This document shows positions 26,530-35,666 of a stretch of DNA of 64,000 nt, piece after piece. The position numbers and the translations under genes are program-made. The stretch is from positions 163,467-227,466 of the forward strand of contig NZ_JAJAVG010000006.1 of assembly GCF_020531915.1 (NCBI RefSeq). The letters are read 5' to 3'. Numbering within the stretch: the stretch's first letter is position 1; each line of letters starts with the position of its first letter. The DNA is from Methylovorus mays. Its GTDB lineage: Bacteria; Pseudomonadota; Gammaproteobacteria; Burkholderiales; Methylophilaceae. The notes under the pieces are model-generated. The model saw nothing but the letters and a program-made list of their open reading frames with translations. It made no database searches and was not told where the DNA came from.

Positions 26530-26562
26530 ATCCAGCTAATCGTTTTAGAAGGACAGGCCGCA

Positions 26563-27555
26563 ATGTTACGAAATTTTCTTATTATGATGACGGCGTTCAC
26601 CCTGTCCATGCCTCCTCTCGTGGTTGAAGCCGCGACTACGCATAAATCCAGCAAACGTGTTGTGGCGAAATCCAAGCCAGCCAAAACCAAAGTTAGTAGC
26701 CGCAAGATTATCCGTACCATTCGTGCTGACCGCAAATATCAGGTTCAGAAGGCTGCTTACCATCCCGGCGTTTTTCAGGAAGACCATCCTGCCAATCTGC
26801 AACTCGCTTCTTCCAAGGCGTTGATTGTCAATCAGGAAACCGGTGAAGTGCTGTATGCAAAAAGCGTGGATCAGGCAACACCAATTGCATCTGTCACCAA
26901 ACTGATGACCGCCATGGTCATGCTTGATGCGCATTTGCCAATGGACGAAGTATTGACCATCAACGAGGGAGATGTGGATACATTGAAAGGTACCAGCTCG
27001 CGATTGCGTCTGGGTACCATGTTGACGCGCGCTGAAATGCTGCATCTGGCACTGATGTCGTCAGAGAATCGTGCCGCCTCGGCACTCGGCCGCAACTACC
27101 CTGGTGGCCTGACAGCATTTATTCGGGCCATGAATGCCAAGGCTTCCATGCTGGGCATGACCCATAGTCAGTTTGTTGATCCTACCGGCCTTAACAGCGC
27201 CAATGTGTCGACTGCAGAAGATCTGGTCAAGATGGTGCGTGCCGCGTATCAATATCCTGAAATCCGCCAAGTCAGCACGTCTGCTTCTCAGGAAGTGCCA
27301 GTGAATGGGCTGCGCAATCCAATCAATTTCGTGAATACCAACGTATTGGTGCGCAATAGCGACTGGGTGATCGGTCTTTCCAAAACTGGATTTATCAATG
27401 AAGCAGGTCGCTGTCTGGTGATGCAGGCAGAAATTGCCGGTCAGCCGATGATTATCGTGCTGCTGGATTCCTATGGAAAATACTCGCGGATTGGTGATGC
27501 ACAACGTATTCGCAAATGGATAGAGAGCAGCAACGTATCCCGCCACATGAGTTAG
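26563..27555 (+). CDS. pbpG: D-alanyl-D-alanine endopeptidase (PBP7/8 type)
   Basis: A 330-residue S11 peptidase that cuts cross-links in periplasmic peptidoglycan. It has a signal peptide (MLRNFLIMMTAFTLS...), a Lys-rich linker (residues 25-60), and the penicillin-binding motifs SVTK (SxxK), SEN (SxN) and KTG. There is no C-terminal amphipathic anchor, which fits PbpG rather than DacA/DacC. The start at 26563 has AAGGAC upstream and yields the signal peptide; the longer frame from 26500 does not. Confidence 0.9.
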   Translation: MLRNFLIMMTAFTLSMPPLVVEAATTHKSSKRVVAKSKPAKTKVSSRKIIRTIRADRKYQVQKAAYHPGVFQEDHPANLQLASSKALIVNQETGEVLYAKSVDQATPIASVTKLMTAMVMLDAHLPMDEVLTINEGDVDTLKGTSSRLRLGTMLTRAEMLHLALMSSENRAASALGRNYPGGLTAFIRAMNAKASMLGMTHSQFVDPTGLNSANVSTAEDLVKMVRAAYQYPEIRQVSTSASQEVPVNGLRNPINFVNTNVLVRNSDWVIGLSKTGFINEAGRCLVMQAEIAGQPMIIVLLDSYGKYSRIGDAQRIRKWIESSNVSRHMS

Positions 27556-27596
27556 CGTTTATAAGAGCGGCGCAAAGCCGCTGTGTAGTGCCGGCT

Positions 27597-27622
27597 AACC
27601 CCATCGCAAGATGGGGTTTTTT
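27597..27622 (+). terminator. Rho-independent terminator of pbpG
   Basis: AACCCCATC and GATGGGGTT flank a GCAA tetraloop and end in a run of six T. A smaller GCGGC/GCCGC hairpin precedes it at 27567-27581. The following 140 bases to the topA stop hold no gene I can support. Confidence 0.9.
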
Positions 27623-27762
27623 ATTGGGCAGATGTTTTTAACTATGGAGATGCAAGAACATCGAATGCGAGGCAACGGAATAAAGCCGTTGGTCGACATC
27701 AGGCGTCGTCATGTGGTGTGCGGCGACTCCACACCTTAGGAAGCGCCTGCGACTGAACAGCG

Positions 27763-30324
27763 TTAGCTTTCGGTAGCGGCGGTTTTCTTGGTGCGGGTTG
27801 CTGGTTTCTTGGTGGCGGTTTTCTTTGCCGCAGGCTTTTTGGTAGCGGTGGTTTTCTTTTTGGCAGCCGGTTTTTTTGCAGGGGCTTCCTTGGCCGCTTT
27901 GGCTGCCAGTAATGCCAGGGCTTCTTCCATGGTCAGATCTTCTGGCGCCTCGCTGCTTGGCAATGTGGCGCGTAACTTGCCATGCTGTACATAGGGTCCG
28001 TAGCGGCCAGCATAGACTTCGATATTGCCCTCTTCGGTGGGATGCTTGCCCAGGTCCTTGATTGGTGCCGGGCCGGATTTGGCCTGGGCCAGCAGCTCAA
28101 CTGCTCGCGGCAGATCAATGTCGAACACGCTGTCAGAGCGAGGAATCGACTTGAATTTGCCGTCATGATTTACATAAGGTCCAAAGCGGCCAATATTGGC
28201 AACGATCTTTTTGCCGGTTTCTGGGTGTTGGCCCAGATCGCGCGGCAAGGCGATCAGCTTCATGGCGACTTCCAGGTCCACATTCGCCAGCGGAATTTCT
28301 TTGGGAATGCTGACGCGCTTGGGTTTCTTTTTGCTGCCTTCTTCTGGCAGGCCCAGTTGCAGATAAGGGCCATAGGGGCCGTTCAGTAGCAGGATGTCCT
28401 TGTCGCTTGCCGGATCGTGGCCCATGACCACGGGCTCGCTGCTCGCGGCCGCGTTGCTGCCCGTATTGCGGATGTAGTCACACTCAGGATAGCCGGAGCA
28501 GCCTATGAACTTGCCGAAACGGCCGAGACGGGAGTGCAATGGCTTGCCGCATTTGGGGCAAGGCTCACCAATATCTTCCTGGGTGATTTCCGCGCGATCA
28601 ATATTGGCTTTTTCAAGCAATTGCTTGTTAAAGCCTTGCCAGAACTCATCCAGTACTGGCACCCATTCACGTTCGCCTTCGGCAATATCATCCAGCTCAT
28701 TTTCGAGATTGGCAGTAAAGCCGTAATCTACATAGCGGGTGAAATGCTCGGTCAGGAATTTATTGACGACGCGACCGACGTCGGTTGGTGTAAAGCGTTT
28801 CTTGTCCAGCAGCACATACTCTCTATCCTGCAGGGTGGAGATAATGCTGGCGTAGGTGGAGGGGCGGCCAATGCCATACTCTTCCAGCACCTTCACCAGG
28901 CTGGCTTCAGAATAGCGTGGCGGTGGTTCGGTGAAATGCTGGTCGCCGAAAATCTTGTTCACGTCCAGCACTTCACCGGTTTCCAGATGCGGCAGTTTGG
29001 CTTCAGCCTCTTCCTCTGCATCGTCCTGGCCTTCCATGTACACGGCAATAAAGCCAGGGAAAATCATGGTTTGACCGGTGGCACGGAACAGGTTGGCATC
29101 GGAACCCACCGCCAGATCGACGCTAACGGCATCAAACTTGGCAGGGGCCATCTGGCAGGCAAGGGCGCGCTTCCAGATCATTTCATAAAGGCGGAATTGC
29201 TCTGGGGTCAGGTAGTTTTTCAGGCTTTGTGGCGTGCGGGTGATATCGGTCGGACGTATCGCTTCGTGCGCTTCCTGAGCGTTCTTGGCTTTGGTCTTGT
29301 ACATGATGGGCGACTTCGGCAGATAATCTGCCTCGAAGTTGCGCTTGATGTAGTCACGAATCTGCATGACGGCCTCGGCGGCCATGCTGAAACTATCGGT
29401 ACGCATGTAGGTGATCAGACCGACAGTGCCATTGCCAACGTCAATACCTTCATACAGCTGCTGCGCAATGCGCATGGCGCGGCTGGTGGTGAACCCCAGT
29501 TTGCGCACGGCTTCCTGTTGCAGGGTGGATGTCGTGAAAGGCGCTGCCGGGCTGCGGTTTTTCTGTTTCTTCTCTACCCGGCTGACTGTGGTTTTGCCTG
29601 CGCTGGCGAGCAATAATTTGCCCACGATTTCGGCCTGCTGCGTTTCATTGGTCACCGTGAACTGTTCGACCTTGGTGCCATCCAGCTGCACCAGTCGTGC
29701 GTCAAACAGGTGCTGGTGCTTCTTGGACTCCAGGTGGATGGTCCAGTATTCCTGGCTCTTGAAGGCTTCAATCTCAAGCTCGCGCTCAACAATCAGGCGC
29801 AAGGCTGGGCTCTGCACGCGGCCAGCAGAGAGGCCGCGACGAATCTTTTTCCACAGCAGGGGCGACAGATTGAAGCCCACCAGATAATCCAGGGCGCGGC
29901 GTGCTTGCTGTGCATTGACCAGCGGCATGGAGATATCGCGCGGGCTGGCAATCGCATTCTGTACGGCGGTTTTGGTGATTTCATGAAAGACCACGCGCTT
30001 GATCAGTTTGTCTTTGATCAGCTTTTTGTCTTTCAGTATTTCGGCAATATGCCAGGAGATGGCTTCACCTTCGCGGTCCGGGTCGGTTGCGAGGTAGATG
30101 GCATCAGAAGCCCGCACTGCCTTGGCGATGGCATCGACATGCTTGGAGTTGCGGTCGATGACTTCGTATTTCATGGCGTAGTCATTTTCCGGATCCACGG
30201 CGCCATTCTTGGGAATCAGGTCACGCACGTGCCCATAGGAGGCAAGGACCTCAAAGTCGCTACCCAGATATTTTTTCAGGGTTTTGGCTTTTGATGGTGA
30301 TTCAACAATCAGCAGTTTGGACAT
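27763..30324 (-). CDS. topA: DNA topoisomerase I
   Basis: An 853-residue type IA topoisomerase that removes negative supercoils. It shows the Toprim domain (LLIVESPSKAKT start, DPDREGEAISWH), the active-site region ITYMRTDSFS with the catalytic Tyr, and a C4 zinc finger (CPKCGKPL ... CSGYPEC) followed by further topo-like repeats. The last 45 residues are a histone H1-like tail of Lys/Ala/Pro/Thr. I chose ATG 30324; a TTG eight codons upstream is the alternative. Compared with the enteric enzyme only one classical zinc finger is evident, with zinc-less GRFGPYV repeats after it. Confidence 0.95.
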   Translation of the reverse strand: MSKLLIVESPSKAKTLKKYLGSDFEVLASYGHVRDLIPKNGAVDPENDYAMKYEVIDRNSKHVDAIAKAVRASDAIYLATDPDREGEAISWHIAEILKDKKLIKDKLIKRVVFHEITKTAVQNAIASPRDISMPLVNAQQARRALDYLVGFNLSPLLWKKIRRGLSAGRVQSPALRLIVERELEIEAFKSQEYWTIHLESKKHQHLFDARLVQLDGTKVEQFTVTNETQQAEIVGKLLLASAGKTTVSRVEKKQKNRSPAAPFTTSTLQQEAVRKLGFTTSRAMRIAQQLYEGIDVGNGTVGLITYMRTDSFSMAAEAVMQIRDYIKRNFEADYLPKSPIMYKTKAKNAQEAHEAIRPTDITRTPQSLKNYLTPEQFRLYEMIWKRALACQMAPAKFDAVSVDLAVGSDANLFRATGQTMIFPGFIAVYMEGQDDAEEEAEAKLPHLETGEVLDVNKIFGDQHFTEPPPRYSEASLVKVLEEYGIGRPSTYASIISTLQDREYVLLDKKRFTPTDVGRVVNKFLTEHFTRYVDYGFTANLENELDDIAEGEREWVPVLDEFWQGFNKQLLEKANIDRAEITQEDIGEPCPKCGKPLHSRLGRFGKFIGCSGYPECDYIRNTGSNAAASSEPVVMGHDPASDKDILLLNGPYGPYLQLGLPEEGSKKKPKRVSIPKEIPLANVDLEVAMKLIALPRDLGQHPETGKKIVANIGRFGPYVNHDGKFKSIPRSDSVFDIDLPRAVELLAQAKSGPAPIKDLGKHPTEEGNIEVYAGRYGPYVQHGKLRATLPSSEAPEDLTMEEALALLAAKAAKEAPAKKPAAKKKTTATKKPAAKKTATKKPATRTKKTAATES

Positions 30325-30478
30325 TGACGTGGGCGCAGACGATGGCAAGAGTGGCAGATAATAAGAGTAAATCCGTGACTAGACAAGGAAAGTCGCGTGT
30401 CAACGGCTTGTCTCGCCACTATTTTGCAACTTTTATCTACCCGTCGGCAAGTCCGCAAAATGGCTGGCTTGTCCCTGA

Positions 30479-31411
30479 TCAGCTTTCGGTGGCAGCACTC
30501 ATTCGATTTTCCGGACGACGAAACTCGATGCGTGTGCCGTCCTGGCTTGCCATGGCGAGTGCAGGCTGGTCTTCCTTGGCGATGTCGCCAAACAAAGGGT
30601 CTTCATCTTCCAGCGATGCACTAGTCAGGCCTTTGAAATCATAGAGATCGGTGTCTGCCAGATGCGATGGCTCGACATTGGTAATGGCGCGGAAGATATT
30701 ATTGATGCGGCCGGGCTGTTCACGCTCCCATGCATTCAACATGTCTTTGATTTTTTGGCGTTGCAGATTTTCCTGGGAACCACACAGGTCGCAAGGAATA
30801 ATCGGGAACTCCATGCCTCTGGCGTAGGCAGCAATGTCTTTCTCGGCGCAATAGGCCAGCGGGCGGATCACCATGAATTCCCCCCGGTTGGTACTGAGCT
30901 TGGGAGGCATGGCCTTGAGCTTGGAGCCGAAAAACATGTTAAGGAACAGGGTCTGCACAATGTCGTCCCGATGGTGGCCCAGGGCGATTTTGTTAGCCCC
31001 GAGCGCTTTGGCTGTGCTGTAGATAATGCCGCGGCGCAGGCGTGAGCACAGCGAGCAGGTGGTTTTGCCTTCGGGGATTTTTTCCTTCACGATGGAATAG
31101 GTGTCAGCCTCGACGATGCGGTATTCCACCCCCAGCTTTTCCAGGTAGGTTGGCAGCACGTCTTCTGGGAAGTTGGGTTGCTTCTGATCAAGATTCATGG
31201 CGATCAGCTTGAAATCAACAGGCGCGCGTTCCTGCAGCGCCAGCAACAGCATCAGCATGGCATGCGAATCCTTGCCGCCGCTCATGCAGACCAGCACGGT
31301 ATCGCCGTCTTCAATCATGTTGTAATCGCCAATGGCTTTGCCAGTGGCGCTAATCAGGCTGTTGCGCAACCTCAGGAAGTTGGCGGAGACGTTGTCGGGG
31401 TAATGTTTCAT
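30479..31411 (-). CDS. ttcA: tRNA 2-thiocytidine(32) synthetase
   Basis: A 310-residue PP-loop ATPase that thiolates C32 of some tRNAs with an iron-sulfur cluster. The SGGKDSH PP-loop motif is near residue 49 and the cluster-binding [10 protein letters not shown] plus the later CDLCGSQ are present. The ATG at 31411 begins MKHYPDNVS. It lies head to tail with the pteridine reductase gene (39 bases), both on the minus strand. Confidence 0.94.
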   Translation of the reverse strand: MKHYPDNVSANFLRLRNSLISATGKAIGDYNMIEDGDTVLVCMSGGKDSHAMLMLLLALQERAPVDFKLIAMNLDQKQPNFPEDVLPTYLEKLGVEYRIVEADTYSIVKEKIPEGKTTCSLCSRLRRGIIYSTAKALGANKIALGHHRDDIVQTLFLNMFFGSKLKAMPPKLSTNRGEFMVIRPLAYCAEKDIAAYARGMEFPIIPCDLCGSQENLQRQKIKDMLNAWEREQPGRINNIFRAITNVEPSHLADTDLYDFKGLTSASLEDEDPLFGDIAKEDQPALAMASQDGTRIEFRRPENRMSAATES

Positions 31412-31450
31412 GCGGCTATTATAAAGTATGCGTTTCGATTTGATGCATGC

Positions 31451-32203
31451 TTAGAGGTTAAGCGAACGTCCGCCATCAATCGCCATCACATGGCCGGTGA
31501 CAAACGGGGCATCCTGAATCAGGAAGCGGACAGCCTTCGCTACGTCGTCGCCTTCGCCAATGCGCTTCAGCAGCGTCTGTGAGATGACGCGTTGTCGATA
31601 GACTTCGTCGAACTGCGGGTTATCTTCTGGCCACAATACTGGGCCGGGAGCTACGGCATTCACGCGGACTTCGGGCCCCAGCTCATGGGCGAGGGATTTT
31701 GTCAGGGTGACCAAACCGGCTTTGGCGACGCTGTAGACGATGTAGCCTTTTTTGGGTCTTTCGACATGCATGTCGGTGATGTTGATGATGCAACCGCTGT
31801 TCTTGCGCAGCTCAGGCGCGGCCGCTTGCGATAGAAAGAGAGGGGCTTTCAAGTTGGAGCCAAGAAGATCAGTCCAGGCCTCTTCACTGATTTGCCCGAG
31901 CTCTGTTGCATAGTAGCTGGAGGCATTGTTGATCAGCACATCCAGCTTGCCAAATTGCTTGATGGTTTCCTGAATCAGGCTCGGGAGGACGGCAATGTTC
32001 AGCAAGTCGGCCTGAATGATGGCGACTGAGTTGGGACGTTGCAGATTGAGCTCCGCCTGCAGAGCGCGTGCTTCGGCGCCGGAGCTGCGGTAATGAATCA
32101 TCAGTTTGGCGCCGCCCGCATGCAGCAAGCGGCAAATGGAGGCGCCTACGCGCTTGGCTCCTCCGGTAATCAATACTACTTTGTCGTTAAGATTTGAATT
32201 CAC
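31451..32203 (-). CDS. Pteridine reductase-like short-chain dehydrogenase
   Basis: A 250-residue SDR enzyme: NADP-binding TGGAKRVGASI with the arginine typical of pteridine reductases, NNASSYY, catalytic YSVAKAGL (Tyr and Lys) and PGPVLWPE. This subgroup (PTR1/FolM) reduces dihydrobiopterin or dihydrofolate; the ITDMHVERP segment is also usual for it. In a methylotroph it could serve folate or pterin metabolism. I am confident of the subfamily and less so of the substrate. Confidence 0.85.
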   Translation of the reverse strand: MNSNLNDKVVLITGGAKRVGASICRLLHAGGAKLMIHYRSSGAEARALQAELNLQRPNSVAIIQADLLNIAVLPSLIQETIKQFGKLDVLINNASSYYATELGQISEEAWTDLLGSNLKAPLFLSQAAAPELRKNSGCIINITDMHVERPKKGYIVYSVAKAGLVTLTKSLAHELGPEVRVNAVAPGPVLWPEDNPQFDEVYRQRVISQTLLKRIGEGDDVAKAVRFLIQDAPFVTGHVMAIDGGRSLNL

Positions 32204-32234
32204 GCCAGTTTCCGAAATAGTGCCCAGTGCTGTT

Positions 32235-32240
32235 TATAAT
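32235..32240 (+). promoter_or_regulatory. -10 box 12 bases before the methyltransferase start
   Basis: A perfect TATAAT lies at 32235-32240. Transcription would begin near 32247, only about 5 bases before the ATG at 32252, and no ribosome binding site is present. No good -35 is visible at 17 bases; TTTCCG at 32209 is 20 bases away. Confidence 0.45.
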
Positions 32241-32251
32241 GCCGAGCTATC

Positions 32252-33409
32252 ATGATCAATTCATTACCAACACCAGACGCCGACGCGGCTGCCCACAGTC
32301 AGCAATTGAAGCTGCATATTGGCAGGCATATTGCAGAGGCGGGCGGCTGGCTGGACTTTGCACAATACATGGAATTGGTGCTGTATGCACCAAGCCTTGG
32401 ATATTACAGTGCCGGCTCCAAAAAGTTCGGTCCGGCAGGGGATTTTGTGACAGCTCCCGAGCTTTCCCCACTGTTTGCCCGTACGCTCGCCATGCAGGCT
32501 GCCGAGATACTCCGGGCAACACATGGGGATGTGCTTGAGCTAGGCGCTGGCAGTGGCCGTTTGGCGGCGGATTTGCTGATGGAACTGGAGCGCCTGCAGC
32601 AGTTGCCATCACAATACCGCATTCTGGAGATAAGCGCTCACTTGCGGCAGGTGCAGAAGGATTACTTGCAGAAAGTTTTGCCATCCCATTTGATGCAACG
32701 CGTAGGCTGGCTGGATCGTTTACCTGCCGAATTTTCAGGGCTGGTGCTTGGAAATGAAGTGCTTGATGCCTTACCTGTGCATATTGTTCACCAGCAGGCC
32801 GGAGGTATGTTGCAACGAGGTGTTGGGCTTTCGGAGGAGGGTGAGTTGCAGTGGGTTGATCGGCCAGCCGATGCTTTGATCAACGCAGCATTCAGCCAGA
32901 CCCATTTGCCTGAGTCTTATACGACTGAAATCTGCCTGGCGGCAGGGGGACTTCTTGGCAGCCTTGCCAGCATGTTGCAGCAGGGCGTTTTGCTGCTGAT
33001 TGATTATGGGTTTCCGCGGCATGAGTATTACCATCCGCAGCGACAGCAAGGCACGCTGATGTGCCACTATCGCCACCATGCACATACGGATCCTTTTTTA
33101 TATCCCGGCTTGCAGGATATTACGGCGCATGTGGATTTCACCCGGATTGCCGAATCTGCCATGCAACAAGGCCTGAATGTCATGGGCTATGCCAGTCAGG
33201 CGCAATTTCTCATCAACTGCGGTATTACGGAGTATCTTGCCGAGGTGTCTCCGCATGACATGGCAGCCTATGCACCGCTCGCTTCGGCTGCTCAAAAGTT
33301 GCTTTCCCCGGCGGAGATGGGGGAGCTATTCAAGGTGATCGCTGTCGGGCGCGGTGTTGATGAGCCTTTGCGTGGCTTTGGCCGCGGCGACAAACGACAT
33401 ACCCTGTAA
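32252..33409 (+). CDS. MidA/NDUFAF7-like SAM-dependent methyltransferase
   Basis: A 385-residue class I methyltransferase of the DUF185 family. It has the N-terminal MELVLYAPSLGYYSAGSKKFG and GDFVTAPELSP signatures, SAM motif VLELGAGSGRLA, and the NEVLDALPVH segment. The mitochondrial relative methylates an arginine in a complex I subunit; in bacteria the substrate is not settled. The start fits the family N-terminus well even though no ribosome binding site is present. Confidence 0.88.
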   Translation: MINSLPTPDADAAAHSQQLKLHIGRHIAEAGGWLDFAQYMELVLYAPSLGYYSAGSKKFGPAGDFVTAPELSPLFARTLAMQAAEILRATHGDVLELGAGSGRLAADLLMELERLQQLPSQYRILEISAHLRQVQKDYLQKVLPSHLMQRVGWLDRLPAEFSGLVLGNEVLDALPVHIVHQQAGGMLQRGVGLSEEGELQWVDRPADALINAAFSQTHLPESYTTEICLAAGGLLGSLASMLQQGVLLLIDYGFPRHEYYHPQRQQGTLMCHYRHHAHTDPFLYPGLQDITAHVDFTRIAESAMQQGLNVMGYASQAQFLINCGITEYLAEVSPHDMAAYAPLASAAQKLLSPAEMGELFKVIAVGRGVDEPLRGFGRGDKRHTL

Positions 33410-33482
33410 TCCAAATTCCCGCTGGGGCGCCATGCCCCCTCCGTTATAATGGCGGTTTAACGTACGTTGCATTGTGACCGGT

Positions 33483-34199
33483 ATGGAACATAAAGAACAT
33501 GAGCTGCCAGCGCAGGAGCAGGATAATCCCAGGCATCGCCCCATTCGCAGCTTTGTGTTGCGTCAGGGCCGCCTGACCGAAGGGCAGCGCAAGGCGCTGG
33601 AGCAGTGGCTCCCTGTTTATGGCATCGCGTATCAGCCGGAACCCATCGCGCTTGATCAGGTATTTGGCCGCGCGGAGAGTCCAAAAATTCTCGAGATCGG
33701 CTTTGGTATGGGGGATAGCACCGCAAAAATCGCCCAGTTACAACCCGATCGTGACTTTATAGGCGTGGAAGTGCACACCCCCGGCGTAGGCAGCCTGCTC
33801 AAGCTGGTGGGCGAAATGCATCTGGAGAATATCCGGGTGATCCAGCATGATGCTGTCGAGGTGTTGCAGCACATGATCCCGGATGCCAGCCTGGATGGCG
33901 TGCATATTTTCTTCCCGGATCCCTGGCATAAAAAGCGCCATCACAAACGTCGTTTGATCCAGGCGGCTTTTGTGCAACTGCTGTGCAGCAAGCTTAAAGC
34001 CGGTGCGTATCTGCATGTGGCGACAGATTGGCAGGAGTACGCAGAGTGGGTGCTCGAAGTGTTGCAGGGGGAGCCGCAATTGCAGAATACGGCGGATACG
34101 TATGCAGAGAAGCCGGATTACCGGCCTTTAACCAAGTTTGAAAACCGTGGCATCAAGCTGGGCCACGGCGTCTGGGACATCATCTTCACCCGTAAATAA
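33483..34199 (+). CDS. trmB: tRNA (guanine-N7-)-methyltransferase
   Basis: A 238-residue enzyme that makes m7G46 in tRNA. It carries [11 protein letters not shown] (SAM site), [11 protein letters not shown], the family signature [17 protein letters not shown], and a C-terminal TKFENRG. A GTG three codons upstream (33474) could also start it. A TATAAT at 33445-33450 is a likely -10 box. The gene is convergent with engB, stop to stop with 4 bases between. Confidence 0.94.
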   Translation: MEHKEHELPAQEQDNPRHRPIRSFVLRQGRLTEGQRKALEQWLPVYGIAYQPEPIALDQVFGRAESPKILEIGFGMGDSTAKIAQLQPDRDFIGVEVHTPGVGSLLKLVGEMHLENIRVIQHDAVEVLQHMIPDASLDGVHIFFPDPWHKKRHHKRRLIQAAFVQLLCSKLKAGAYLHVATDWQEYAEWVLEVLQGEPQLQNTADTYAEKPDYRPLTKFENRGIKLGHGVWDIIFTRK

Positions 34200-34203
34200 G
34201 GCT

Positions 34204-34842
34204 TTACCCCGCAGGGCTCTCGGACGGCTCTTCCGTTGAGTGATCCTGTGGCGGGAACAGCCATTTGCCGATGACGGCTTCGGCTTCTTCCACACCCTGT
34301 TTTTTCAGGCTGGAAAATAGCTGTACCGAGCAGTTGCCCCAAGTGGTATTCAGCTCTTTGCGCACGGCATTCAGAGTCAGCATGGCGGCACTTCTGGATA
34401 GTTTGTCCGACTTGGTCAGCAGCACATGAATTGGCTTGCCGCTGGGACCAAACCAGTCCAGCATTTGCCGGTCCAGTGGAGTCAAAGGGTGGCGGCTATC
34501 CATTACCAATACCAGGCCATATAAGGATGAACGGTGGCTCAGGTAGTTGGATAACGTCATTTGCCAATGCTTGCGCATACTCTCTGGGACTTTGGCGTAG
34601 CCGTATCCGGGCAAGTCCACCAGAAAACGATCTCCCCCCAGACTAAAGAAGTTGATCAGTTGGGTGCGGCCTGGCTGCTTACTCACAAAAGCCAGGCGAT
34701 TATGATTCGCCATGGTGTTGAGTGCGCTTGACTTCCCAGCATTTGAGCGGCCAGCAAAAGCGACCTCGATGCCGAATGGCGGGGGCAAGTCACTCAGGTG
34801 ATGAGCAGAGATATGGAATGTGGCGTTTTGAAACAATGGCAT
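34204..34842 (-). CDS. engB: Ribosome biogenesis GTPase YihA/YsxC
   Basis: A 212-residue essential TrmE-Era-EngA family GTPase needed for late 50S assembly. G1 is [10 protein letters not shown]3 is DLPGYGYA and G4 is TKSDKL. The start is set at ATG 34842, which gives the usual MPLFQNATF beginning; an in-frame TTG nine codons upstream lacks support. It is divergent from the cytochrome c4 gene, as in many gamma- and betaproteobacteria. Confidence 0.94.
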   Translation of the reverse strand: MPLFQNATFHISAHHLSDLPPPFGIEVAFAGRSNAGKSSALNTMANHNRLAFVSKQPGRTQLINFFSLGGDRFLVDLPGYGYAKVPESMRKHWQMTLSNYLSHRSSLYGLVLVMDSRHPLTPLDRQMLDWFGPSGKPIHVLLTKSDKLSRSAAMLTLNAVRKELNTTWGNCSVQLFSSLKKQGVEEAEAVIGKWLFPPQDHSTEEPSESPAG

Positions 34843-34966
34843 AGATAGGGGCTTATTCAAGTACGGCAAGGGGCAAAAATGCTACCACGATAACGTAAAT
34901 TTGGATAAAATGCGTGGCTAATGTTTAACCATATTTAAATCAGTAGTATTGTTTGAGGAGCTGGAT

Positions 34967-35575
34967 ATGAATTTCCGTCACATTGCGGTGCTTGCCCTGG
35001 GCTCAATGACCGCCATTTCTGCCTTTGCCGCAGGGGATGCCAGCAAGGGCGCTGCGACAGCGACCACCGTCTGTGCGGCCTGTCACGGTGCGGATGGCAA
35101 TAGCATGGTGCCTATGTACCCCAAGCTGGCAGGTCAGCATCCGGAATACATTACCAAGCAACTCACCAACTTCAAGGCTGGCGATCGTAAGAACCCCATC
35201 ATGGCTGGTATGGTGGCCAACCTCACCCCTGAAGACATGAGCAACCTGGGTGCATACTTCGGTTCGCAGGCTCCTAAACAAGGCACCGCCAAAAGCAATG
35301 GTGCTGGTTCTGTCGGTGAAAAAATCTTCAAGGGCGGTATTCCTGGCGTAGGCGTTCCAGCCTGTGCTTCCTGCCACGGTCCTGCTGGTGCTGGCATTCC
35401 TGTGCAGTTCCCACGTCTGGCCGGTCAACATGCCGATTACACCGTGACCCAGTTGAAGGCATTCCGTGCTGGCGAACGTGCCAATGATGCTGCCAAGATG
35501 ATGCGCATGGTCGCTGCCAAGCTGAGTGATAGCGATATGGCGGCTGTTGCTGACTATATTCAGGGTCTGCACTAA
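34967..35575 (+). CDS. Diheme cytochrome c4
   Basis: A 202-residue periplasmic protein: signal peptide (ending AISAFAA) and two similar cytochrome c domains with CAACH and CASCH heme sites, each followed by PRLAGQH/PKLAGQH and a distal Met. Cytochrome c4 passes electrons from the bc1 complex to terminal oxidases. The ATG at 34967 follows GAGGAG (34955-34960). Its maturation needs the heme ligation system encoded directly downstream (resB, ccsA). Confidence 0.93.
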   Translation: MNFRHIAVLALGSMTAISAFAAGDASKGAATATTVCAACHGADGNSMVPMYPKLAGQHPEYITKQLTNFKAGDRKNPIMAGMVANLTPEDMSNLGAYFGSQAPKQGTAKSNGAGSVGEKIFKGGIPGVGVPACASCHGPAGAGIPVQFPRLAGQHADYTVTQLKAFRAGERANDAAKMMRMVAAKLSDSDMAAVADYIQGLH

Positions 35576-35611
35576 GCTAGTCCCATCGGGGCTGGTTCAA
35601 TAGATGTTTTA

Positions 35612-35649
35612 AAAGTTAAGGGTGGCTTGCAGCCACCCTTAACTTTTTT
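35612..35649 (+). terminator. Rho-independent terminator of the cytochrome c4 gene
   Basis: The 16-base arm AAAGTTAAGGGTGGCT at 35612-35627 pairs with 35631-35646 over a TGC loop and runs into TTTTTT. It overlaps the region just before resB, so resB-ccsA needs its own promoter or read-through. Confidence 0.92.
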
Positions 35650-35666
35650 GGCAACTCCTGCCAGTC

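Noticed and set aside
28417..29616. 399-codon plus-strand frame over topA
   Set aside because: Antisense shadow of topoisomerase I; no start signals.
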